From Dehalococcoidia bacterium (lineage in GTDB: Bacteria; Chloroflexota; Dehalococcoidia; SZUA-161): 5,464 nucleotides of DNA. Shown here one piece after another: positions 1-5,101 of this stretch (positions are counted from its first letter, which is position 1; the number at the start of each line of letters is the position of its first letter). A program made the translations under genes and the position numbers. The stretch lies in NCBI GenBank assembly GCA_014859215.1, contig JACUUS010000152.1:1-5464 (forward strand), given 5' to 3'. The notes under the pieces were generated by a model. It saw only the letters and a program-made list of their open reading frames with translations. It had not been told where the DNA came from and did no database searches.

Positions 1-275
1 TGGGCCTGGACAAGGTCGCTACGGTTGTCCCTAACGGTTCAGATGCTCCCGCTACTCTTCTCTCTCAGTGTTCCCCTGAAGTCATCAGACTGTATGATTC
101 TGCGGACGTAATCATCGTCAAGGGCCAGGGTAACTACGAGTCGCTCGAAGGAGAATGCGGGAACAGCTTCTTTCTGCTGCGCGTGAAGTGCAATGTAGGA
201 GCAACAATGCTCAAATCGGAGGTCGGTTGCGCCGTTATCAAACAGAACCTGCCGCGGACTTCGGGAGGACTTTGA
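1..275 (+). CDS. DUF89/ARMT1-like family protein, C-terminal end (5' partial)
   Basis: The reading frame is open from the window edge (first full codon at 3) to a TGA at 273-275, giving about 90 C-terminal residues. The sequence runs through GSDAPATLL, then SADVIIVKGQGNYESL, then FFLLRVKC, and ends near CAVIKQNL. This order matches the end of the DUF89 (ARMT1-like, AF1104-type) fold as known from the family: a conserved D-x-V-I-x-K-G-x-x-N-(Y/F)-E segment that contributes to the metal/phosphate site, followed by a hydrophobic strand ending in K-C. Family members are cytoplasmic metal-dependent phosphatases thought to remove damaged or over-accumulated phosphometabolites; the substrate of this subgroup is not known. 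The N-terminal part lies outside the window. The next start codon follows the stop by only 15 bases, so the two reading frames were probably co-transcribed. Family assignment is fairly sure; function within the family is not. Confidence 0.8.
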   Translation, partial: GLDKVATVVPNGSDAPATLLSQCSPEVIRLYDSADVIIVKGQGNYESLEGECGNSFFLLRVKCNVGATMLKSEVGCAVIKQNLPRTSGGL

Positions 276-290
276 TTTAGGAGCAAATCG

Positions 291-472
291 ATGATTATTG
301 AGGTCAATGACCAGAGCAGATAGACCTCTTCAGCAAGAGGGCCGGCCTGGGCTGCCCGCCCTGCGAGATGCAGCGGGTAATCGGAGAGGATGTAGCCTCC
401 TGGGATGATCTGATGCGCGGGTTCCGGCAGGTCTCCTTCTGGGAGAGAAGAAGCCTAGGGGCTTCGCGATAG
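291..472 (+). pseudogene. Frameshifted small CPPC-motif reading frame
   Basis: An AGGAG at 279-283 sits 7 bases before an ATG at 291, a good translation start. The frame encodes MIIEVND and then meets a TAG at 321-323. Shifting to the next frame at about 311 gives a natural-looking continuation with PEQIDLFSKRAGLGCPPCEM, followed by acidic and hydrophobic residues to about FRQVSF, and ends at TAG 470-472. A single lost base near 311 would join the two parts. The C-P-P-C motif is the kind seen in thioredoxin-like or metal/disulfide redox sites, but I do not recognise the family. It follows the DUF89 gene closely. I read it as the damaged 5' part of a redox gene; a sequencing or assembly error is the alternative. 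Confidence 0.45.
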
Positions 473-638
473 ATTCAACGGCAGCCCGGCCCAATATAGT
501 GCTTGTGGCGTGTTCCAGAGTCTCACTGTTGAAGATATTGCATTCATGCAGGTGGGAACTCATCCTGCTCTTACTGCTTCACCTCTGGCCTACCAGATTG
601 TGAACGCCGCAGAGCGAGCTTTCACGAGTGTAGCTTGA
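459..638 (+). pseudogene. Remnant resembling the C-terminus of a pyridine-nucleotide disulfide oxidoreductase
   Basis: A third open stretch follows a TAG at 456-458 and ends at TGA 636-638. No start codon or RBS suits it. It reads through FNGSPAQYSACGVFQSL and then TVEDIAFMQVGTHPALTAS, with a tail near YQIVNAAERA. The T-V-E-D-(I/L)...x-H-P-x-L-T arrangement is what the dimerisation domain at the C-terminus of FAD/NAD(P)H-dependent disulfide oxidoreductases looks like; this comparison is from memory of the family, not a search. Together with the CPPC frame just upstream it probably represents a gene that has lost its middle and its frame. Total remaining length (about 115 codons for both parts) is far below the roughly 450 residues usual for the family. 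Confidence 0.45.
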
Positions 639-670
639 AGGCCATCCATCACGTGCCTGCGCCACAGGCT

Positions 671-705
671 TGAAGAAAAGGGGGCGTGACATCTATCACG
701 CCCCC
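671..705 (-). terminator. Intrinsic terminator of ilvC
   Basis: On the minus strand a perfect 10-bp GC-rich stem (arms 696-705 and 680-689, GGGGGCGTGA paired with TCACGCCCCC) encloses a 6-base loop and is followed at once by TTTTCTTCA. It begins 36 bases after the ilvC stop codon. Stem strength plus the T-tract make this a textbook rho-independent terminator, closing ilvC as a single-gene unit. In the plus direction no T-tract follows the hairpin. Confidence 0.9.
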
Positions 706-741
706 GTAAGGACACTGCTCGACCGAGAAGCTCCTTCGAGA

Positions 742-1743
742 CTACCCCTTCTTTTTCTTCTTGAGCCAGGGCATCATGTCGCGCAGCTCAGCGCCCACTT
801 CTTCGATCAAGTGCTGTGTTTCGGAACGCTTCAGGGCATTATAGACCGGCCTGCCGGCCTGGTTCTCCAGTATCCATTCCTTGGCGAAGGTCCCGTTCTG
901 GACCTCTGCGAGTATGCGAGCCATCTCTTCCCTGGCGCAGTGGTCGATCACCCTCGGGCCTCTGGTATAGTCACCGTACTCGGCGGTATCACTCACGGAG
1001 TACCGCATGTAGCTCAGCCCGCCTTCATAGATCAGGTCAATGATAAGTTTGAGTTCGTGCAGGCACTCAAAGTAGGCTATCTCCGGCTGGTAACCGGCCT
1101 CGACGAGCGTCTCGAAGCCCGCCTTGATCAACGACGAGACTCCCCCGCAGAGCACCGCTTGCTCGCCGAACAAGTCCGTCTCAGTCTCCTCCGCGAACGT
1201 GGTTTCAATCACGCCGGCGCGCGCGCAGCCGATTCCTTTCGCGTATGCAAGGGCCGTCTGGGCTGCTTTGCCGGAGGCGTCCTGGTGCACGGCCATGATC
1301 GCCGGGGCGCCCGCCTTCTCGGTATAGGTCTGCCTGAGCATGTGGCCGGGGCACTTGGGAGCGACCATGACAACGTCGATATCCGGAGCCGGTACTATCT
1401 GCCCGTAATGAATGTTGAACCCATGGGCGAACATCAGGGTCTTGCCGGCGACCATCTCCTTTTCGAAAGAGAGGAAGACATTCCTCTGAAGCGTATCCGG
1501 GACCAGCATGACGATTATATCGGCTTTCCTGGCCAGTTCAGACGCCCCCATCGGTTTGAAGCCGGCTTCCTCCGCGCTTCGCCATCCGGGAGTCCTTTCG
1601 GCTTCGGCGACTATTACCGCGCAGCCGCTGTCACGCAGGTTCTGGGCATGAGCATGCCCCTGGCTGCCGTAGCCGACTATGCCGATGACTTTTCCTTTCA
1701 GTAGAGATAGGTCCGCATCCTTCTCGTAGTAGATTGTTGCCAT
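742..1743 (-). CDS. ilvC: Ketol-acid reductoisomerase, class I (short form)
   Basis: This cytoplasmic enzyme performs the Mg2+-dependent alkyl migration and NAD(P)H-dependent reduction of acetolactate or acetohydroxybutyrate to the dihydroxy acids, the second common step of valine, leucine and isoleucine synthesis. At 333 residues it has the class I length. The N-terminal Rossmann part has GYGSQGHAHAQ (24-34), AHGFNIHY (106-113) and APKCPGH (128-134). The C-terminal knotted domain carries the expected metal and substrate ligands: D190 and E194 in DLFGEQ, E226, E230 and S251. It ends in the lysine-rich tail common in the family. The start is fixed by AAGGAG five bases upstream. Unusually, the cofactor loop 46-57 reads AEAERTPGWRSA: the arginine and serines that normally hold the NADPH 2'-phosphate are replaced by A48, T51 and G53, and two glutamates (47, 49) are added, which predicts NADH use. 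It has its own promoter and terminator and no ilvB/ilvN/leu neighbours here. Confidence 0.97.
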   Translation of the reverse strand: MATIYYEKDADLSLLKGKVIGIVGYGSQGHAHAQNLRDSGCAVIVAEAERTPGWRSAEEAGFKPMGASELARKADIIVMLVPDTLQRNVFLSFEKEMVAGKTLMFAHGFNIHYGQIVPAPDIDVVMVAPKCPGHMLRQTYTEKAGAPAIMAVHQDASGKAAQTALAYAKGIGCARAGVIETTFAEETETDLFGEQAVLCGGVSSLIKAGFETLVEAGYQPEIAYFECLHELKLIIDLIYEGGLSYMRYSVSDTAEYGDYTRGPRVIDHCAREEMARILAEVQNGTFAKEWILENQAGRPVYNALKRSETQHLIEEVGAELRDMMPWLKKKKKG

Positions 1744-1796
1744 TGCATCTCCTTAAGTCTTCTGCAAGCGCTGGAATCCGGGGCGCCGCTTCAAGA

Positions 1797-1825
1797 ATAG
1801 TAAGTACCGGCGCTTCGTTTGTCAA
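1797..1825 (-). promoter_or_regulatory. Sigma70-type promoter of ilvC
   Basis: On the minus strand TTGACA (1820-1825, perfect consensus -35) is followed after exactly 17 bases by TACTAT (1797-1802, 4/6 match to the -10). Transcription should start near 1790, leaving a leader of about 47 bases. The leader is too short for an attenuator peptide plus alternative hairpins, and I see no T-box or other riboswitch in it. Confidence 0.7.
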
Positions 1826-1847
1826 GCAAAGAAAGCCGTTTCCCCTC

Positions 1848-1876
1848 TTGACCGAAGACCGGAAAGAGTCCAGTAT
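1848..1876 (+). promoter_or_regulatory. Weak candidate promoter for the 47-residue protein
   Basis: TTGACC at 1848-1853 (5/6 to the -35 consensus) is followed after 17 bases by CAGTAT (1871-1876), a poor -10. It lies upstream of the small CxxC gene and partly back-to-back with the ilvC promoter. It rests on the -35 and spacing alone. Confidence 0.25.
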
Positions 1877-1922
1877 TAGGCATGCTGGGAGTGAACAAGT
1901 CTCTCCTCGGCCGGAGGACGTC

Positions 1923-2066
1923 ATGGCGGCATGCGAGAAATGCAGGATGAGGCTCTACGCGGAACGAAAGCCCAATTCTATAGTCAGCAAGATCTGGCGC
2001 TTCCACACCAGGTGGTGCCCCGGGTGGAAGGCCTATCAGAAAGAGCTCGCCGGAAGGACTCCTTAA
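1923..2066 (+). CDS. 47-residue CxxC...HxxxC putative zinc-binding microprotein
   Basis: The ATG at 1923 is preceded by GGAGG (1913-1917) with 5 bases between, much better than the further-upstream TTG at 1734 that would extend the same frame across the ilvC start and promoter. The product has C4-x2-C7, a basic middle, then H28-x3-C32 in a W-x2-F-H-T-x-W-C-P-G-W context, giving a possible C-C-H-C metal site. The net charge is strongly positive and tryptophans are frequent (W25, W31, W35). There is no signal peptide or membrane segment. It is divergent from ilvC and has no obvious operon partner. The residue pattern and RBS argue that it is a real conserved gene, not noise; I cannot name the family. 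Nucleic-acid or protein binding through a small zinc knuckle is a guess from the pattern. Confidence 0.7.
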   Translation: MAACEKCRMRLYAERKPNSIVSKIWRFHTRWCPGWKAYQKELAGRTP

Positions 2067-2091
2067 TAGTATCCGGCGCTCCCTGGAGCAC

Positions 2092-2211
2092 TTGAAGACC
2101 ACACGTGAGACCAGCGCCGTCCAGATTGCGGTCTCGTATGTCATCAGCGGCTGGCTCTGGATATTGCTGCCGGGTACTCTCCGCAGCCTGAAGCCTTCTT
2201 CAACACGGTAG
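2092..2211 (+). pseudogene. Remnant resembling the N-terminal membrane segment of a sensor protein
   Basis: A frame ending at TAG 2209-2211 encodes LKTTRETSAVQIAVSYVISG followed by WLWILLPGTL and then a short tail. A basic lead-in, a V-x-I-A-x-x-Y-x-(I/L)-x-G-x-L-W-I-L segment and an abrupt end look like the first transmembrane helix of many PAS/GGDEF/histidine-kinase sensors, which continue for hundreds of residues. The only start is a TTG at 2092 with GGAG too close to it (three bases). The frame is also open upstream into the preceding small gene. It is most likely a truncated gene scrap; a genuine roughly 39-residue single-span membrane peptide is the alternative. Confidence 0.3.
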
Positions 2212-2486
2212 CCCCGGTTTCCCAACCCGAGTGCCCCAACGAATCTACAAAATCCTCCGCAGGTTGGAAACCTGCCCTACCGCCTTCCTCAATATCCTCA
2301 CCAAAGCACGTTGCGAACCTGTTCTATGTACAGGCTCCTACCTTGTGTTTGCGTATAACAACCTGCCCTGTTTTTTCAAAACACAAATCAGGTAAGACTA
2401 CGGATACCTTTCCCCCGCAAGAACCGGGATACTGAATGCAGTATCCTGCCTCACCCGGGCGATTCAGGAGGCATGGAGGTATCCGG
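2212..2486 (+). other. Intergenic region with three short hairpins
   Basis: No convincing coding frame is present here. Three inverted repeats occur: 2259-2275 (7-bp arms GCAGGTT/AACCTGC, 3-base loop), 2318-2334 (CCTGT/ACAGG, 7-base loop) and 2425-2448 (see separate entry). A 10-bp direct repeat AACCTGCCCT occurs at 2269-2278 and 2360-2369. TATAAC at 2354-2359 could be a -10 element but has no acceptable -35. None of the hairpins is followed by a T-tract. The stretch may be the leader of the membrane-protein gene; no known riboswitch class is recognisable. Confidence 0.4.
2425..2448 (+). promoter_or_regulatory. Palindrome/hairpin upstream of the membrane-protein gene
   Basis: GGATACTG (2427-2434) and CAGTATCC (2439-2446) form a perfect 8-bp inverted repeat around AATG, extended by a G-U and a C-G pair. 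It ends about 40 bases before the TTG start at 2487. With no following T-tract, it is more likely a protein-binding operator or a leader hairpin than a terminator. Confidence 0.4.
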
Positions 2487-2981
2487 TTGAAGCTCTTGAG
2501 AAACTCCACGTTCTGGTGGGGAATGCTCATTGTCATCGCAGCGGCAGGCCTGGGCGCAGCGGTCTATCTCGCCTGGATTGAGCTGGACCAGACACTGGGC
2601 CCGTTCCCGACCCAGCACTGGCTGACCTGGACAGGAACGGGGATCATAGCGATCAACGTTCCTTTGTTCTACTTCCTTCGCGTTCGAATTCCCAGCGCCT
2701 ACAAAGGTTTGCTCAGGCTGCACGTGCTTGGCAACCTTCTTGGCGCGGCGCTCATAACCGTGCATTTTTCCACTATGCTGAGATGGGCATTTCCAGCCGA
2801 TCTGGAGACCGGGGTGCTTCTCTTCACAGCCGTATTCATATCCGTCCTGTCGGGTTTTATCCTCAGATTTGGACTCACCAGGAAAGGCCGTGGAGGCTGG
2901 AAATTCCTGCACGGCGCCATAGCCCTGACTTTCTACCTGGTGGTGATCATGCACATCCTGCACGGCCTGGGCGTGCTCTGA
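2487..2981 (+). CDS. Five-helix membrane protein with two H-X13-H pairs, putative b-type haem protein
   Basis: The start is taken as TTG 2487 because GGAGG (2475-2479) lies 7 bases before it; the in-frame ATG at 2436 sits in a hairpin loop without an RBS. The 164-residue product has five predicted membrane helices at about 12-33, 46-64, 77-98, 106-128 and 140-162. Helix 3 carries H79 and H93 and helix 5 carries H142 and H156, both pairs 14 apart, with H159 next to the last. Two H-X13-H pairs on two helices are the bis-haem arrangement of ferric-reductase-like, NOX and MsrQ/YedZ-type membrane domains, so transmembrane electron transfer in the cytoplasmic membrane is the likely role. No flavin or NAD(P)H domain is attached and no partner gene adjoins, so the electron donor and acceptor are unknown. 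It has no signal peptide beyond helix 1. Family membership is inferred from the histidine spacing, not from overall similarity. Confidence 0.75.
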   Translation: MKLLRNSTFWWGMLIVIAAAGLGAAVYLAWIELDQTLGPFPTQHWLTWTGTGIIAINVPLFYFLRVRIPSAYKGLLRLHVLGNLLGAALITVHFSTMLRWAFPADLETGVLLFTAVFISVLSGFILRFGLTRKGRGGWKFLHGAIALTFYLVVIMHILHGLGVL

Positions 2982-3020
2982 CTGCGCCTCGCCGCGTCCA
3001 GCTTGTTTTCGAGAGAGAGT

Positions 3021-3046
3021 GCGGGGATTCCGCCAGGAATTGCCGC
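3021..3046. terminator. Weak hairpin between convergent genes, possible terminator
   Basis: GCGG-gg-ATTCC-GCCA-GGAAT-tg-CCGC forms a 9-bp hairpin with one symmetric internal loop, placed in the 70-base gap between the convergent membrane-protein and SIR2-like genes. Neither strand has a T-tract after it, so if it terminates transcription it does so poorly or with Rho. Confidence 0.25.
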
Positions 3047-3051
3047 GAGAC

Positions 3052-4917
3052 TCAGTTGCTCAGTCCGGGGCCGCCGGAGTAGGGCGGGTGCCTGCGCTGA
3101 GCACAGTCCCCGGCGGGCTTCTCCTGCTGGACAGGTTCGGTTGAAAACAACGGCGCCGGCCGGTGTTGCGCTGCTTCAGAACAGGAGCGGTCCCCGTTCT
3201 TCACGAAGAGCCGGGCGATAGCCTGCCTTTCAATAGCGATGATTTGTTCGGCGAATGGATTAATCAGTTCAGCGGCATCCCTCTTCAGCCAGGCCAGCAT
3301 GCTCGCCCTAAGCGCGGTGGGATTCTTGATAAAGTTCTTGCGCATAGCGACGTACTGCTCAAACGTCATCCGGCCGCCCTCAAAGCAGCTCAGATAGTCG
3401 ATCACGTTATCTATGAAGAAGAATTTGTGCACGAAGGAGCTGTCACCGGCCATGTTCAAGCGGGAAGCCAGATACTGCTGCTGCTTCAGCATGAAAGGTT
3501 TGAGGTCGCCGATGTGCTCCAGGCGTATCCCGGAGTCCACCGAGGGCATATCGAGCACAAAGTTTATCATGACGCTGTCCTGGGCTTTCGCGATCTGCGC
3601 CTGAGCTCCGGAAGACATCACGCGGCGCAGATATGTCTTCAGGTCCTTCAGGAACCTGTCCGCGCCTTCCTCCTGCTTGTTCGCAGCCATGTTCATGGAC
3701 ATTTTGAGAAGGAGCTCCACACACAGCTGCCAGCGTTTCTCCAGCTCGTTCCTGTCTATCTTGCTATCCAGCAGCCAGGAGAGCTTCGAGATATGCTCCG
3801 CGTTCGCCAGGTGCTCCAGACAGCCGAACCAGTTGGCCTCCTGCCCGCGGAGTTCCCGGCTGGCGCAGTCCGACACCATGGAAAGGCCCAGCCGAAGGGT
3901 CCTGAGGTACTCGTCCTTGAGTCGCGGGAATACCTTCTCGAACCGGTAGGGAAGACAGACAACCCTGTTTGCCAGCGAGGAAGGTATACGGTTGGCGCTA
4001 TCGAAATACTGAAGCCTATTCTCATATATCCCGCAGGCATTGGGGTCAATAAGGATTACGGTCAACTCGGAATTCCTGGCCGCGACATCGAGGAGCATCC
4101 TCATTATGTGTTCGTCCCTGAATGAGTAGCCTACCACCACCAAGAATTTGCAGTTCTTGCTCTGGATAATGTTCTTGGCCCTGACAGTCAGCTCGACAAG
4201 CGGCTCCGCGTACTCGTATTTCTGTGTCGGATAAAGCATCAGGCTGTCGGCCTTTTCGCCTGTTATCAGCTCGATGCGTGAGTGGTCCGTCATGACCGGC
4301 AGCTTTATGTAGCCCCCCCGGTCGCTCCTGTACCATATTACGGACCCGTGCAGCTTGAAGAGGCGGACATCCACATTCGACTTCTCGAAAACGTCGGGGT
4401 TCCAGGTAACGTCGAAGCCGTCCTGGTAGTTGAGATTGTGAATGCTGCAAAACTGCTCGATGCATGTATCATAGTTGACACTGATGATGTCGAGCGGCCT
4501 CCGCTCTTCAATGAATCCCCTCAGCGGTTTCAGGTATTCAATGCGTTCCTGCGACTTGATGATGGCCTTGCTCTTGATGAAGTCCTTCAGCCGTTCGATG
4601 ACGAAACTTCCATGCGGAAAGTCCTTGAGAACGAAGCGGCCGCCCTTGATGAACTCAAGCAGGGGCTCCTCATCCCTGGCCTCAAGTTTCATCAAGGCCT
4701 CCATGAGGAGCTCTATGTCGATGCCGGGACTTTGAGAGGTCTTCTTTTTCCAGCGCCGCAGTGTATCCAGGACCGTATCCAGTATCGACTTTGCGTCGTC
4801 TTCGCCGACACTGCTCCGAAAGTCCTCCACGAAACGAAACGTATCGGGCACGCCGGCTCCTGCTGACGCGCCGGCGCCGAGCAGGAAGATGACCTCGGAA
4901 GGATGACTATCATTCAT
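3052..4917 (-). CDS. SIR2-like predicted NADase with C-terminal helical domain, probable antiphage defence protein
   Basis: Residues 1 to about 330 form a SIR2-like domain. LLGAGASAGAGVP (12-24) is the G-A-G-x-S NAD-binding turn, SVNYDTCIEQ (146-155) holds the N-Y-D motif with N148, KLHGS (188-192) holds the candidate catalytic H190, GYSFRDEHI (263-271) is the second nucleotide-binding turn, and LIDPN (289-293) closes the fold. The zinc cysteines of true sirtuin deacetylases are absent. N-Y-D plus L-H-G-S is the pattern of the SIR2 NADases that drain NAD+ during phage infection or plasmid entry (as in Thoeris, DSR and SIR2-Argonaute systems). Residues 330-573 are helical, of unknown fold, and are presumably the sensor. 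I see no SLOG, STAND/P-loop or TIR domain, and no HerA or Argonaute gene in the window. The last 48 residues are Pro/Gln/Arg-rich and look non-domain. The ATG at 4917 fits the domain start; the RBS (TAGGT) is weak. NADase activity is inferred from the motifs. Confidence 0.88.
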   Translation of the reverse strand: MNDSHPSEVIFLLGAGASAGAGVPDTFRFVEDFRSSVGEDDAKSILDTVLDTLRRWKKKTSQSPGIDIELLMEALMKLEARDEEPLLEFIKGGRFVLKDFPHGSFVIERLKDFIKSKAIIKSQERIEYLKPLRGFIEERRPLDIISVNYDTCIEQFCSIHNLNYQDGFDVTWNPDVFEKSNVDVRLFKLHGSVIWYRSDRGGYIKLPVMTDHSRIELITGEKADSLMLYPTQKYEYAEPLVELTVRAKNIIQSKNCKFLVVVGYSFRDEHIMRMLLDVAARNSELTVILIDPNACGIYENRLQYFDSANRIPSSLANRVVCLPYRFEKVFPRLKDEYLRTLRLGLSMVSDCASRELRGQEANWFGCLEHLANAEHISKLSWLLDSKIDRNELEKRWQLCVELLLKMSMNMAANKQEEGADRFLKDLKTYLRRVMSSGAQAQIAKAQDSVMINFVLDMPSVDSGIRLEHIGDLKPFMLKQQQYLASRLNMAGDSSFVHKFFFIDNVIDYLSCFEGGRMTFEQYVAMRKNFIKNPTALRASMLAWLKRDAAELINPFAEQIIAIERQAIARLFVKNGDRSCSEAAQHRPAPLFSTEPVQQEKPAGDCAQRRHPPYSGGPGLSN

Positions 4918-4951
4918 AGAAATTACCTAAGGGTCGTAACTTAACGTAATA

Positions 4952-4960
4952 AGTATAACA
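4952..4960 (-). promoter_or_regulatory. Extended -10 promoter of the SIR2-like gene
   Basis: On the minus strand TGTTATACT combines the TGn extension with TATACT (5/6 to consensus), about 35 bases before the ATG. TTGAGA lies upstream but at 20 bases, too far to be a normal -35, which suits an extended -10 promoter. The leader would be about 28 bases, and with a weak RBS this suggests modest basal expression. CGTAA occurs twice (4935-4939 and 4945-4949) next to the predicted start of transcription. Confidence 0.5.
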
Positions 4961-5001
4961 CAACAAAGCTTGGCTGGTCTCAAGGCACCATCTGATTTGC
5001 G

Positions 5002-5018
5002 GCAAAATGGCATTTTGC
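5002..5018. promoter_or_regulatory. Perfect 17-bp palindrome in the divergent control region, candidate operator
   Basis: GCAAAATG-G-CATTTTGC is a perfect dyad with one central base. It lies between the SIR2-like gene (start 85 bases away) and the divergent small gene (start 84 bases away), upstream of both predicted promoters. The odd centre and 8-bp half-sites suit a dimeric transcription factor. An overlapping shorter dyad TTTGC-G-GCAAA covers 4996-5006. No T-tract follows on either strand that would make it a terminator. Confidence 0.45.
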
Positions 5019-5050
5019 GCCGGAAGACGCTGTATGCAGAGGGGCCTTTG

Positions 5051-5079
5051 TTGTGAAGATGCGACCGGCCGTCTATAAT
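5051..5079 (+). promoter_or_regulatory. Sigma70-type promoter of the small charged protein gene
   Basis: TTGTGA (5051-5056) and a perfect TATAAT (5074-5079) are spaced by 17 bases. Transcription should begin near 5086, about 16 bases before the chosen ATG at 5102. The perfect -10 overlaps the more upstream ATG at 5078, which rules that codon out as the start if this promoter is used. Confidence 0.7.
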
Positions 5080-5101
5080 GGAGTCAAGCGGAGAGATGAA
5101 A

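Noticed and set aside
330..563. Minus-strand 77-codon frame over the decayed redox locus
   Set aside because: The product is Arg/Pro/Ser-rich without motifs, while the plus strand shows recognisable protein fragments.
670..1704. Long plus-strand open frame of 344 codons
   Set aside because: It lies exactly antisense to ilvC, begins inside the ilvC terminator region and has no family resemblance. It is a codon-bias shadow.
1791..2225. Minus-strand open frame of 144 codons upstream of ilvC
   Set aside because: It overlaps the ilvC promoter and the CxxC gene, has a low-complexity Pro/Arg-rich product and no RBS of note.
2436..2438. ATG at 2436 as start of the membrane protein
   Set aside because: It has no Shine-Dalgarno and sits in a hairpin loop. 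The extra 17 residues are polar and Pro/Arg-rich, while TTG 2487 has a well-spaced GGAGG.
3163..4125. Plus-strand open frame of 320 codons and smaller ones nearby (4282-4866)
   Set aside because: They are antisense to the SIR2-like gene, whose protein has complete motifs. They have no RBS or recognisable domains.
3052..4917. SIR2-like protein as a sirtuin protein deacetylase
   Set aside because: The two Cys pairs of the sirtuin zinc module are missing and the N-Y-D / L-H-G-S pattern is that of NADase-type SIR2 proteins.
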